In this document: piece after piece, positions 26,556-37,621 of the stretch
How positions within the stretch are numbered: the stretch's first letter is position 1
Layout of the letters: each line of letters begins with the position of its first letter
From: Gaeumannomyces sp. JS-464
Taxonomy: Eukaryota > Ascomycota > Sordariomycetes > Magnaporthales > Magnaporthaceae
DNA: 64,000 nt
NCBI GenBank assembly: GCA_002197995.1
Contig: NGZR01000007.1
Location: 206,399-270,398, forward strand
Reading direction: 5' to 3'
Notes under the pieces: model-generated
Told to the model about the DNA's origin: nothing
Databases searched by the model: none
The model's input: the letters and a program-made list of their open reading frames with translations, nothing else
Translations under genes and position numbers: made by a program

Positions 26556-28069
26556 CGTCGCGTGATGGTGTCGAGGCGCGGAATTGTGATGGAAAAAGAT
26601 GGGACTGCTGGGTTTTGAAAGCTATAATTTTTTTTAATGGCCTCCCTGGTACCTAATGCTTTTGCCTTTTCGGCTCGTCTTCCCCTTCTTCTTTTTTGAT
26701 CCATCTAACACATTCTTAATTTTTTCTGTTGTCTCGCTTTTTTGTCAACCATTTTCACATGCCATGATGCCCAAACATGTCACCCAGCAGGCGCGGAGTT
26801 CAGGCTAGTTCCTTCAAGGTGTTTCTCGGGCCAAATGTTCATATTTTCCCATTTGTTTTCTATGCAGACAGTTGGGATAAAAAAAAAGTCCTCGAGCCGC
26901 AGAGACAGACACTTTTCAACTTTCGATGCAATTCTAGCATCCGTAGCTGTCTTCCATGAGTTCTTCCCTCCTTCTGACCTTAGCAAGCATCTAGTGGGTG
27001 GGTTGGTGCCCCAGTGGCCCCATGCTTGTGTAACGGCGGAAGTCGATCGCCATTTTCTCGCAGGAGAGCCTTGAAATTGCCATCACAACTTGTCACCATC
27101 TTCTCCATTCTGCTTTCGATCAATGCTCTCGTCAGCTCGCAGCGACAAGACAGTCCACGTGGTTTACGTAAATAAACGCCGTGGGCTCTGCAGCGGCAAA
27201 TGCAAAAGACGCACGCACGGCCCGGGCAAAATCGCCGGCGACATAATGGCATTACGCTACGTCCGCCATTTATTCTTCTCAGCCATTGGGCCCTGATAAG
27301 AGCGGCGGGGGCGGGCTCCCCGGGCTCGGACTTCCCCCGCCCGAACAGCCCCAAGGCTCGCGCTGGGTCCCGTCACCGCCGTCCGTCCCGCGCCCCCCGT
27401 GTGGCCCCCTCCGCCTGCACCAGGCGCCAGGCCTCCTATCACGACTGCAGGTCGATGGGGCAGGCCAAGACTGGGCCCAGATAGCCGCCTGTGTTTTGGG
27501 TCGGTCACGCTGCCTGGAGCCAACGACCGAAGGTGTCGTGCACTTACTGTATGGCTAGCCGGTGAAGCAGAAGCTTGAACCCATTGGCCAATGGCAGGGT
27601 AGCGAGTCAAGGCACCCGATGGTGCCTCGCCGTTCTCAAGAGGGCCCTGCCCGCGAAAAATGTGCAGGACAGGCACGCCTCCAGGTCTACGGTATTCCTG
27701 CATGACTTGGCGAGCTTGGGTTCCATATTCGAGTCGCCTTAGTCTCCCCTGCTGTTCCATATTTTCCCCGTCTTATCTACATCTACCTACCCAGGCGCCT
27801 AGTACTTGGATTTTAGTACATCCGTAGACTGTCTGCCCGATCATTCCGAAGCTCAACCTCAAGGTAAAAGTGACGTCTTGTTGAAAATCCTCCGCTTTTT
27901 TGTTTCCTTTATCTTTTCTTCGTTTCTCTTTCGCTCCCCATTTTGTCTCACCGACATCATTTGTTGTATCTTTTTCGGGATTCGGTTCTGGCAGACTCCT
28001 CTTGGTTTCGCTGCTCCGGATGTTCTGTCTTATATCCTGCCTTGCTGGCCGTGGCCCTCGACTTTAAGC
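26556..28069. other. Intergenic region upstream of the MATE gene
   Basis: No gene supported. The last 250 bases are T/C-rich and typical of a fungal 5' leader. An in-frame ATG at 27806 would add about 88 residues to the transporter, but the added sequence is hydrophobic and low in complexity, so I treat it as leader. Confidence 0.5.
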
Positions 28070-29812
28070 ATGTCTGCAACTCAAGATGCCCGAGCGCCAG
28101 GCGATGTCGAAAATCAACCTACCGAGACAACAAGCCTTCTGCCGAAGCCCGCTTCTATCGCGGGCTCTGCATCGGCACTATCCACACCCGACAGCACCTC
28201 GGTTGGCACGAGCGAGGCTTCCAGACCTTCACAGTACCGCCAGTGCCTGTCGGAGATATGGCTTCTGACCAAGACCTCCATACCCGTGATCCTGGCCTAC
28301 ACGTTGCAGAACTCGGTGCAGACGGTATCGGTGCTGATAGTGGGCCGTCTGAGCCCCGAGGCTCTTGCTACAGCAGCATTTTCGTACATGTTCGCCATGT
28401 CGACTGCTTGGCTGATCGCGCTGGGCGGAACCACGGCCCTCGACACCCTGGCCTCAAGCAGCTACACAGGCTCGGCTAGCAAACACGACCTCGGCATCCT
28501 TCTGCAGCGCGGTGTCGTTATACTCACCGCATTTTATGTCGCCGTCGCTTGTGTGTGGTGGTTCTCCGAGCCCCTCTTCCGTGCGCTTGGCCAGGAGGAG
28601 TTCATCTGCGTGCAGAGCTCCCGATTCCTTCGATGTTTGATCCCAGGCGGCTTTGGGTACATCTGGTTTGAGGCAATGAAAAAGTATCTCCAGGCTCAGG
28701 GTAAGCAGTTCCCCGCTCACCTAGGCGTTGATAAACACCGGAGGTTCCAGCCGGGAAGGCGTTACCGCCCAGTGAACCTGGTGGGCCGTGAGAAGAGAGG
28801 AACAAGATGGATTTTACTGACAATATTTGCGGACTTACAGAGATATACCGGCCTGGGACGTACGTGCTCTTGATATCATCACCCTTGAGCGCAGTGCTCA
28901 ACTATATCCTCATCCATAATCTCGGACTTGGGCTCTACGGCGCACCCATAGCGACGGGAATCGCTTACTGGGTCTCGTTTCTACTGCTCGTAGCCTACGC
29001 GGCATTTGTGGGGACATGAATGCTGGGGAGGATTTGATCTACGGCGAGCGCTGCGACCAGCTCACATGGCCCCTTTTGCGAAGCTGGCCCTCCTCGGCAT
29101 CATGCACGTAGGCACCGAATGGTGGGCGTTCGAGATTGTGGCGCTGGCGGCGGGACAACTGGGCACGATACCGCTCGCGGCACAGAGTGTCATCATGACG
29201 GCGGACCAGATCATCAACACGATCCCGTTCGGCCTCGGGGTGGCGACGTCGTCACGCCTGGGCAACCTGCTGGGGGCGCGGCGGGCGGGCGACGCCGAGC
29301 GGGCAGCGCACTGCGCCGCCGTGCTCAGCGTGCTGAACGGGAGCCTGATCCTGGCGGCGCTGTGGGGCAGCAAGAACGTGTTTGGGCGCCTGTTTAACGA
29401 CGACGAGAGGGTGGTCCGGCTCGTGAGCGAGGTCATGCCGTGGGTGGCGCTCTTCCAGATCGCCGACGGGCTCAACGGCTCGTGCGGCGGGCGCTTCCGC
29501 GGCATGGGGCGGCAGTCTGTGGGCGCGGCGGTCAACATCCTCAGCTACTACGGCGGCGCGCTGCCTATGGGGATATACCTGGCATTCCACGGATGGGGGC
29601 TTGGGGGGCTGTGGATTGGGCAGTGCGTCGCGCTTTATCTGGTTGGGGCCTTTGAATGGGTCATCGTCGGGATGAGCAAGTGGGAGCGCGAGGTGGAGAG
29701 GGCAAGAGAGAGACTGGAGAGCGGCGGGCTGGCGGTGGTGGCGCAACTAGGCGATGAGCAGCGGTTGGAGACTGGCGGTGCAGGGCCCGTCGCTGCTGAG
29801 GACCACGCCTGA
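28070..29812 (+). CDS. MATE-family multidrug/toxin extrusion transporter
   Basis: Two exons, 28070-28700 and 28841-29812 (intron GTAAGC..ACAG). After removing one apparent extra base near 29008-29020, the product is 533 residues. A polar N-terminus with a TETTSLLPKP stretch is followed by about twelve hydrophobic helices. Characteristic pieces include SIPVILAYTLQNSVQTVSV (first helix), GRLSPEALATAAFSYMFA, GGTTALDTLASSSY, LPMGIYLAFHGWGLGGLWIG and the GLGVATSSRLGNLLGA segment opening the second half. MATE proteins export drugs or metabolites by H+ or Na+ antiport at plasma or vacuolar membranes; the fungal Erc1-like group is the closest expected relative. The start at 28070 (MSATQDARAPGD) gives the usual short cytosolic N-terminus. 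The substrate is unknown. Confidence 0.88.
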
Positions 29813-31294
29813 GCGCATACGCGTATGGCTCCAGCCTTTATGTAGGTAGGTAGGTATGTGTTTTAAGACGGAACTGAACGTGTCGTTAAGGTCTTGCTTG
29901 GATACCTGTGGGACCGGAGCGCGACTTCCTAGAATAGAATTGCCTTCACCTTTCGTCTGAATACGAATACCTCGTGGCAAACGGCAAAGACACGCCACTT
30001 ACACACCTGGGTGGCAGTCCACCAGTCGCAATAGCAAACACTCAATCTTCTCCCGTGCAGTTGGCCTGCTGCTTGCTCTTGTTCTCTCTGACTCCTTTAG
30101 GGCTGCATTCGTTTGCGGTATTTTACCACCCGTAAACCCATCCAAACACCGTTAGTTCCTTCCCTTCTTTTTTTTCTTTTTTCTCTTTTTTTTTTCTCTC
30201 CATCGCTCTTCTGTTCGTCGCCGCCTGATTCTCTCAGCACTTGACGGCCGTCGTGGCAGGAATGCGCCGAAGGTGGTCACGGGGCGGGAAAAAGATTGTG
30301 TCTCTCAAATATCTGCTCCCTCCTCTTTTCGGCAGCCTCCTACCTGTCATTGACTTTGCCTCCTTGCCTCCGTGTATCGCGCCTGCTCTGGCGTCCGTGA
30401 TCGGCAACTGATGTGGGAGTGAGCATTTGCGACTGCCATTTCCACACGAGAACACCACCCACCGCGCTAAACCCACGCCCAGCCCGGCGCTCGCACCGCT
30501 AGCCAACATGGCCGACAAGGTCGTTAGATCCACCCCTGGCGCTCTGCCCAATGAGAGCGCGCCTGACGCAGATCTATCCACCACCACGACCCCTGCACTG
30601 GACAGCGAGTCGAGCCGCGATGCTTTGCAGCGTGCTTGGCTGCGAAATCTGGAGGCGGCGTTGAACATCAACAGTCAGGACACCGGCGACGTCGATTTCT
30701 TGGGCTCTCCCACTGAACCACCACGCGCATTTACATCGCACCAAACAGAGCTTTCCTCTGCGTCACGAGCCCTTCCTAGGGCCCCCAGTGGCCCCAGACC
30801 GCTTCAACCGCGCCCTGTTCCTGCCGCCGATTCGACCCCAGCCAGCCTGCCTGACCCCTTCGCCGACGACGGCCCTGTACTTCTCTTGCGTCAACCCCGC
30901 GATCCCCACCCGCACAGAGCTACCACCCTCAGGGTCTCAAGATCAGGGCCTGCCCAAACTTCGATTGCGACTTCAAGCCCGGTCGACCGAGGGCAAGCAC
31001 AAGCCGAAAGCCCTCAGGTTTGCTCAACAGAAGTCGCCGACAGTCCCACAAGGCCTAGATCGCCTCAACTTCCTCTCTGGGCGCCAAAGTCGCCCCGGCA
31101 TCCCGCTCTTCGAGCCCCCCGACTTGGGCGGACCTCCTCCACCACCTCACGACTCCTGGCCTGTTCACCGTTCGCCGCCTCCATTGCCGCCGCCGCCGCC
31201 GCCGCCTCCCCGCGACGAGGGGCGCAAGACCGACGCCCGGGCCCTTCCGTTATTTACGCCGCTTATCTGCCAGGACTACAACGCCACAGTCACC
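29813..31294. other. Intergenic region or long 5' leader; holds a possible upstream ORF
   Basis: TAGGTAGG-type repeats occur near 29838-29855, then T-rich sequence (30165-30200). An open frame with a good start context (CCAACATGG) runs from 30508 to 31308. Its first 70 residues, containing RDALQRAWLRNLEAALN, look protein-like; the rest is Pro/Arg/Ser-rich. It could be the true N-terminus of the following coiled-coil gene, joined by an unseen intron or indel, or an upstream frame in a long leader. Confidence 0.4.
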
Positions 31295-32425
31295 ATGAAC
31301 GGCATTAACGGTGGGAACATGGGTGCCGGCATGGTGGGCCCTACGCCGGCCGGCCATCAGACGGAGCTTAACTACATCTATGCTATGGTCGAGGACCTCA
31401 GTAGGCAGCTTGCGGACAACAGGAGAGTCCTTGAGGAAGTTGTCTCCCTGGTTGGCAAGATCCGGTCCAAGGCTAGGGCGCAGAACGTGTCCAACGAGGA
31501 GATTATCACAAACGCTGAAGACCTGAACCGTAAGTCCAGCGGGCGAAGTAGCTAGGGAGCAAAGCTCGCGTCTAACACACCGCTAACAAGATGCCCTACC
31601 AATCTCACAGCGGAGAACCTCGACGTGCTGGTATCAGCCTTGTCAGAGGCACTGGACCGCGCAACCCACGAGAGGGACACCAACATGGTGCTTCTGCAGC
31701 AGTACGCGACGGCGCTAGGCACCATGGTGCGGCAGGCGCACGAGTACAAGTCGCGCAACGTGTCGGACGTCTCGGCCTGGCACCGGTCGTACCGCGAGCA
31801 GCTCGCCGAGGCGCGCGAGGAGAACTCGCGGCTGCGCGAGCAGGTCTGGGACATGCAGGAGCGCGGCGGCCGCCTCAACGAGCTCGCCCGCCGGTTCCGC
31901 GCCCGCTACGACGCCGAGCCGTCCCGCTACGAGTCCCGCGTCGAGCACACCGCCCTGCGCCAGGAGGTTCGCTTCTGGAAGCGCATGGCCATGCCCGAGA
32001 TCCCCGACGACGATCCCTGCTGGAGCGACGACGACGACCTCATCGACCCGGCCGAGACTAAGCGTCTGGCCGAGGTCGAGCGCGCCGCCGCGGCGCTTGC
32101 CGCCGAACAGCAGCTTAAGATGCAGCTCGAGGAGGAGCAGGCGGCTATGGATCAAGAAAACCAGCAGCAGCAACAACAATTTCAAGATCACCAGCAGCAG
32201 CAAGATGAACTGGGCACGAATACAGTTTCAAATCAGGGGTCCGGTGATGGCTCATCAGTTGACGGACAGGCACAGCATGGCCGGAATTCGATTCTAGCAT
32301 CGCTCAATTCTTCGGAAAGCTCCCAGAACCCGCAAACGTCCGACGCCAGGGCCCAGCAGCAACCGGCCGGAGTTGGATTCTCGATGGGCGGAGTTGCCAT
32401 GCAAAGGGATGATCCCATCCTTTAG
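31295..32425 (+). CDS. Conserved fungal coiled-coil protein of unknown function
   Basis: Two exons, 31295-31529 and 31611-32425 (intron GTAAGT..ACAG), giving 349 residues in exact phase. The start context is CACCATGA. A short Gly/Asn-rich beginning (MNGINGGNMG) leads into a helical region with heptads, including HQTELNYIYAMVEDLSRQLA, then after the intron ENLDVLVSALSEALDRATHE, and a WHRSYREQLAEAREENSRL stretch. A conserved-looking block RFWKRMAMPEIPDDD follows, then an acidic segment, a charged coil and a Gln-rich low-complexity tail. I recognise this as the type of protein annotated hypothetical across Sordariomycetes. No enzymatic motif is present. The N-terminus is uncertain because of the open frame upstream at 30508. 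Confidence 0.65.
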
Positions 32426-32828
32426 TCGTGGCGTTTATTCCATTTCTTACATGTCTTTCCTGGCATCTATTATTGCTTTCCGGTACTGGTTCGAGATTAC
32501 CCCCCTTTTTTTTTTTATGCAAACAGCGCACTGAATCAGACCGAGCGTGCTTTGGGCCCGTCAAGTGTTTGTCTTGTGAAACAATGTTAAATAAAACTGA
32601 TGTACTTGATTCTCTTTATGATACGACCCGTTTAACCAATCAACCCCCTCCCGCCAAACGCCCAGTCAGGACACAAAGAAGATAAGAAAACTATGGACGG
32701 CCGATGCCGTTTTCTCGGATACAAAAAGGACATTGGTCCCCCGGGGGATTTGAGACCGGCCTCTACTCCCACTGCTCTCCCCACGGCCACCCAAGGCAGT
32801 CCGTCTCTGGCAAGACCGGGTGTGCTCT

Positions 32829-34602
32829 CTACGCTCGCCATTCTTCAGGCGGATGGGCCAAATTCCTCCGGCTGCCTCGGGAAGCCCAATCTGCGGCGCC
32901 ACTAGTTGCGCGCGGGGGCGGCTGGGTGCCGGTGGCGGCCTCGGCGGCCGACAGCTCCTCCTTCTCGCGCTCGAGCTCGGCGCGGCCGCGGAAGCCCGTG
33001 TCGATGTCGATCTCGGCGACGGGGGAAGACGCGGCAGCCGCCGCCGTTGCGCTTCTGGTAGACCAGGTACGCGACGAAGAGGATGATGATGGCGGGGCGC
33101 CGATAACGTCCATGGCCACCTCCTTGGGGCTGATGGGGGCACCCGGGGCCATGGCCAAAAGGCCATGGCGATCTGGGACAGAGGCCGCTGAGCGAGGTGG
33201 CGATGCCGACCCAGGCGCCCCAGGTGCCAAACGGGCTCGCAAAAGCGACGACACGGGGGCCGTTGTGGCGGAGCGCGCGGCGGAAGCGCACGTGGCTGAC
33301 GCAGATGGCCAGCCAGGCGAAGTAGTTGGACATGCCGGCCAGCGAGAGCAGCCACGAGAAGATGACGCTGCCGCCCGGGGCGGCGCCGACGAAGGCCAGG
33401 AAGCCGAAGCCGATCGAGATGGCGGTGGCGAAGACGGGGACGCCGCGGCGGAGCGAGATGAACATCGGGGCCATGCCCTTGGTGCTCAGGCGTGCAGGGC
33501 GCGCGACGAGGCGAAGATGGCCACGTTTGCCATGGAGGTCAGGGCGGCGACGATGCACGCGTTGATGACGTACTCGACGGCGTGAGCCCCGCCTGGCGCA
33601 TGGCCAGCACGAAGGGGGAAGGGGTGGCGCCGCCGCCCGAGCGCGTCAGCTCGACCGTGTTGGAGGGCAGGAGGAAGCCGAGCATGGTCAGGCCGAGGAG
33701 GTAGAAGGGAAGCGGGCAAAGGTCACGTAGGTGGCGATGCGCATCAGCTTGCAGGGGCGCAGGCACTCGGCCGCCGTCAGGCCCAGCGTCTCGGTGCCGC
33801 CGTAGCCGCCATGCCCGCGATCTTGAAGACGGTCAGGAAGCCCTGGAAGCCGTGCAGGAAGGCGCCCGGTGCTGCCACCAGGTGCGCCGTAGGCGATCCG
33901 GCCCTGGGGCAAGGGGACGGTGCGGCCGGGCACGAAGGGCTGGCCCGTGGTCGTGAGCCCGATGGCGAGGCATATGAAGATGGAGATGGCGAGATCTGAG
34001 GCCGCCCAGCGTTCTCGGCCTCGCTGAACCACGGGAGCCCATCAGAACGAGGGAGACGAAGTGAGGAAGCCGGCGATGATGAGGGCGGGGTGGACGCGCC
34101 CGTCGTGTCCCAGAGCTTGATCTGGGCGGCGATGGTGACGATCTCAAACGGCAGCACGATGAGCCAGTTGAAGGCGAAGTTCCAGGCCATGGCGAAGCCG
34201 GCGGCGGGGCCGACGAAGCGGTCCGTGTACGTGTAGAAGGAGCCGCTGAGCGGGAGCGCAGCCGCCATCTCGCCCAGGGCCGCCATGGTGCAGACGACGC
34301 CGAAGCCGACGGCCGCGAAGCCCAGCACCATGTTGCCGGGCCCCGCGTTGGTGAGCGCCTGGCCCGACGCCACCATCAGGCCCGCGCCGATGGAGCTCGA
34401 TAGCGCCATGAAGACCATCTGCCGCGCGTTGATCTGGCGCTTGAGCCCATCCTGCGTCTCGGGTGCCGCCGCGACGGCCTGCCCGTCCTTGGCGGTTGCC
34501 GTCGCGGTTGTGCTTGCTGTGGCCGCTGTGGCCGCTCTGCGCGCTCGCCCGGCGCCCGGGGGACAGGGCCTTCACGGCCCTGTTGATGAAGCCGAACACC
34601 AT
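32829..34602 (-). pseudogene. Amino-acid permease (APC superfamily), multiply frameshifted
   Basis: Read on the minus strand, successive frames carry consecutive parts of one amino-acid permease: start MVFGFINRAVKALSPG (34602), helix 1 with SIGAGLMVASGQALTNAGPG, then SGSFYTYTDRFVGPAAGF, AMAWNFAFNWLIVLPFEI, TETLGLTAAEC, VEYVINACIVAALTSMANV, FASSRALHALSTKGMAP, FSWLLSLAGMSNYFAWL and a final acidic tail near 32830-33000. The order matches fungal YAT-type permeases that import amino acids at the plasma membrane. About ten frame changes are needed over 1.8 kb, far more than in neighbours, yet I see no in-frame nonsense codon inside the conserved blocks. It may be a recent pseudogene or a poorly sequenced GC-rich stretch. 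Boundaries are approximate. Confidence 0.65.
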
Positions 34603-35435
34603 TTGCGCTGGTCTCGTCGCTGCTTGCCCGCGTCGTGGGGGTCCTGCCGCTCAGGTGTCTTGGAGGGAGGGAGAAATGGGAGGGTTGGAGGAGCTGGCGA
34701 CAGACGAGACTCTTTGTTGAGGCGATGCCTGAGTTTATGGTGTGCCCAGTAACGATGTACGACTTGCCGTCGATCAGAATGGTGACTACATGGATGGGTA
34801 ATGGTGACAAGAGTGATGACAACTAGAGAGGACATCCCTAGGACGGCCTTGGGCCTTAAATGCAAATACGAAGTCGCCAGCGAGGACAGAGTTCCAGCCA
34901 CCTGGAGCAAGGTTCGAGGACTTGGGGCGCGAGACACAACTCGAGGCGCTGGGAGAGGAAGGGCACGCTTATCATGGCCGGAAGGTTGCGAGGGGGCTCG
35001 GTTGGTTATTGGGAAAGCCGTGCTTCGAGATACACTTCCGCGAACCTGGCCGCGGGTCTCGACCGTCAGCGTGGCTGGAAGTTGCATCTGGACGATAAGA
35101 AAGCACGGCCTGGCTGCAGCTTCCCCCAGAATTGATGCCGTCAACACTCTGCATCTTGAGAAAATGGCAGATGTGTAGTTAGCGATGGCTTGACGATAGG
35201 GGCGGAGGCGCCCGTTTGGAAACACTGCAAGGGTCACGCGAGAGTATCAGGGTTCCGTGGTATAGAAAGGAAACCATCAACCTGAGATAATGCTGGGATA
35301 TCTTGAGAGATCAGCATCTATACACTCTCTTGAATTACCGGCTCATGGCAGATATAAAACCAGGGCCGCCTTGCTAATTTGGCGCCTGCACCGGCCCTCC
35401 GTTCCTCCAGGGCCGCAGTGGCCAAATTTCCCTGA

Positions 35436-35540
35436 TTTTGATCTCTGGCCCTCTTTTTGGCCCCCTCTCTGGCCCTTTCTCTGGCATTTTCTCTGGCCCT
35501 TTTTGTGGCCATTTTTTTGTGGCCCTTTTTTGGCTTTGGA
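35436..35540. repeat. Degenerate tandem repeat of CTGGCCCTTT-like units
   Basis: Successive units such as CTGGCCCTCTTTTTGGCC, CTCTGGCCCTTTCTCTGGC and TGTGGCCCTTTTTTGGC occur with variable T/C spacers. It is a simple low-complexity repeat. Confidence 0.8.
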
Positions 35541-35618
35541 AAGAATAGAGTCACTGGGCTTTTTGGTTTATATCTTGTCCCTCAGCCACCAAAAAAAAAA
35601 AAAAAACCTGGAACGCGG

Positions 35619-35925
35619 TAGCGAAGCGGCGAAGCTTTTTTTTTTTTTTTTTTTTTTTTTCAATGTTTAATATGTTCTTATGTATGTTATTCTCTCCAGG
35701 GGCCTCCTGCGGAGGCCTTTTCGCTTGCAGCGAGCTTTATTCGCGGCGCGAAAGGCAAGAGGTGCTCGATAGGCAAGAGCATTTGGGTAGGCGCCATGAA
35801 CCAATCCCCGCACCGGATTTTACGGGCACTAGGACAGAATAGGAAGAACGTTTTGAGATTCAGACAGGAGTATCGCTATGCGGTCGGAACGACCTTCGGG
35901 TCAGGTCGTCCCGCCCGCTTCGCTA
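35619..35925. repeat. Possible MITE-like segment bounded by inverted TAGCGAAGCG
   Basis: TAGCGAAGCG at 35619-35628 is mirrored by CGCTTCGCTA at 35916-35925, enclosing about 300 bases that include a T25 tract and a GC-rich hairpin. The same 10-mer occurs again at 37281-37290 (inverted) and 43195-43204 (direct). A small non-autonomous element is possible; no target-site duplication was identified. Confidence 0.35.
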
Positions 35926-36157
35926 GAACAAAAGTTTGTCGAAACGCCATGGAGCCAAACGACGTTCACGTCTGGCCAACATCCTGGCGCTACTAATCAG
36001 GCGGCACGCAGTCACTAATGCAGAAAGCACACGCAACCTCCTGGGTGTTCTCCTTTTCCTGTTCTTCCCCTTTCCTATTCCCACTCCCTTACCTCTCCCT
36101 TTTTATTTCCTTTCCCCTACCGCGCCAAACAACAGTCTTCCACCACTACCCAAGCCC

Positions 36158-37214
36158 ATGGCACCGTCGCCACGTCCCTCGTTTGGCTTGAACAACCAGC
36201 TGTTTTGCCGAGACGTAGCCACTGCCGTCAAGAGATTCAGACGCCAACACCCGGGGTGGGATTTCAATTTGTCGCCCGAGGTTTACAAGTCCATTGAGGA
36301 ACCCCCACCCCACGAGCGATTCAGCGTGAAATGCTCACCACTCGACCTGAGCGAGTCCAATCCGACCGCCGGCGGTGAAAACGGCACCGACGATGACTTT
36401 CTGCTTGTCACCCCCATCCCACTCAGCACGATGGAGGCCTGGCTGCAGGGTTCAAAGCCGTGGCTTTCGCGCGCATTCCACGAGCAGATCGAAAGGCCGG
36501 ACACGGGAGGGATATTTCCGGACCGCCGAGCTCCTGGGCAGCCATATGCGCCTCTGGCTCGCTGCGGCCGAGTTTGATTCGTGGTGCCGCGGTGCCATTC
36601 CCCCCGGGCCGCACCGCACCGATGGGATAATGTATGAATGGACGAACTGGATGAATGCAATCAAGTACTACGAGTTCCAGCGGCCAACTATCAAAAGCAT
36701 CATGGATGGCGTCCACTTCGACACTGGATTCATCCTCGACTACAATGAAACGGGTGACCCTCGTCAGGCCCAATCGCGACCTCATTCAGTTGCTTTCCTA
36801 AGCACGAACTTTCGGATGCGCGAAGACTGCCTTCTTGCTCCGGAGTTGATAACTATCTTCCATCTCTGCTTACACCGCTATTTCTCCGGCGCGAAGGGCC
36901 GCATTGTCCCGGTAAGTGTCTTGAAACCAATTTAGCGGCAAGCCTTTGTCCCAAACTAACGCAAACCTCAACGTCAGGTCACAATAATCTCTTGCTCTGG
37001 CCGCGACGTACGCGTTCTGCATGCGTACATCGACGACGTCGACCGCTGCATCCATGTGCGCAAGTCAAAGATCTTCAACTATGACAAGGGCGTGGACATC
37101 AAGGACGAGACCTGGAAGAGGCTGCTCTGCTGGGTTCTAGCCGAGCCTGACATGCGGTCCGTCAACGACCTCCAGAAACGCATGGAGAACCCGAGAACGG
37201 TGGCCGGCTGCTAG
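36158..37214 (+). CDS. Unrecognised protein, 329 residues
   Basis: Two exons, 36158-36911 and 36978-37214 (intron GTAAGT..CAG between RIVP and VTIISCSG). The frame changes once near 36505; removing one base gives 329 residues in exact phase. The start follows a C/T-rich leader with context AGCCCATGG. Visible blocks are WDFNLSPEVYKSIEEPP, AELLGSHMRLWLAAAEFDSW, YEWTNWMNAIKYYEFQ and VLHAYIDDVDRCIHVRKS. No signal peptide, membrane helix or known catalytic motif is seen. The composition is normal for a globular cytosolic protein. I do not recognise the family; it may be lineage-restricted. Confidence 0.6.
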
Positions 37215-37621
37215 GTGAGCGTGGCTCTGAGCTAGGGAGAAAGATCTGGGAGGACCAGCGCTATAGGCACAAGGAGGCGTCGCTTCGCTAGCCCGATAGC
37301 CCTGGGCATTGGTGCATACTAGGAGATTGTAAAGCAAGCATGGGGGCCAATAGGACCCTGGTATCTTCTTGAAGTCGCGATTCACTGGAAGACGGAACAG
37401 CACAAAGAGACAACTAGGTAGCGTTGCTAGGCTGCCCTCAGAGTAAAATACAAAAGATCATGAACCAAACGCGAGTCAATTTTGTACGCAAGAAATTTTT
37501 ATTACAAGCCTGGATATTAGCGACATAGTGCGAGATAGAGATTATACGACCAAAGACAATTGAATAAGCAAGCCCAAAACGGGAAACGAAGGTAAGGGGA
37601 AAGGGCCAGAACTCAAGCGAG
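37215..37621. other. Short 3'-3' intergenic region
   Basis: The region lies between convergent genes and carries an inverted copy of TAGCGAAGCG at 37281-37290. No gene is seen. Confidence 0.5.

Larger units (their letters stand above)
34603..36157. other. Intergenic region with low-complexity and inverted repeat elements
   Basis: Holds the promoter side of both flanking divergent genes. Within it are a degenerate tandem repeat of CTGGCCCTTT units (about 35440-35540), an A16 tract (35591-35606) and a T25 tract (35636-35660) flanking 29 bases, and a perfect 7-bp hairpin GGCCTCC/GGAGGCC at 35701-35717. No gene is supported. Confidence 0.6.

Noticed and set aside
35701..35721. Hairpin plus T-run resembling a bacterial intrinsic terminator
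   Set aside because: The surrounding DNA is clearly fungal, where such terminators do not operate; it is treated as part of a repeat.
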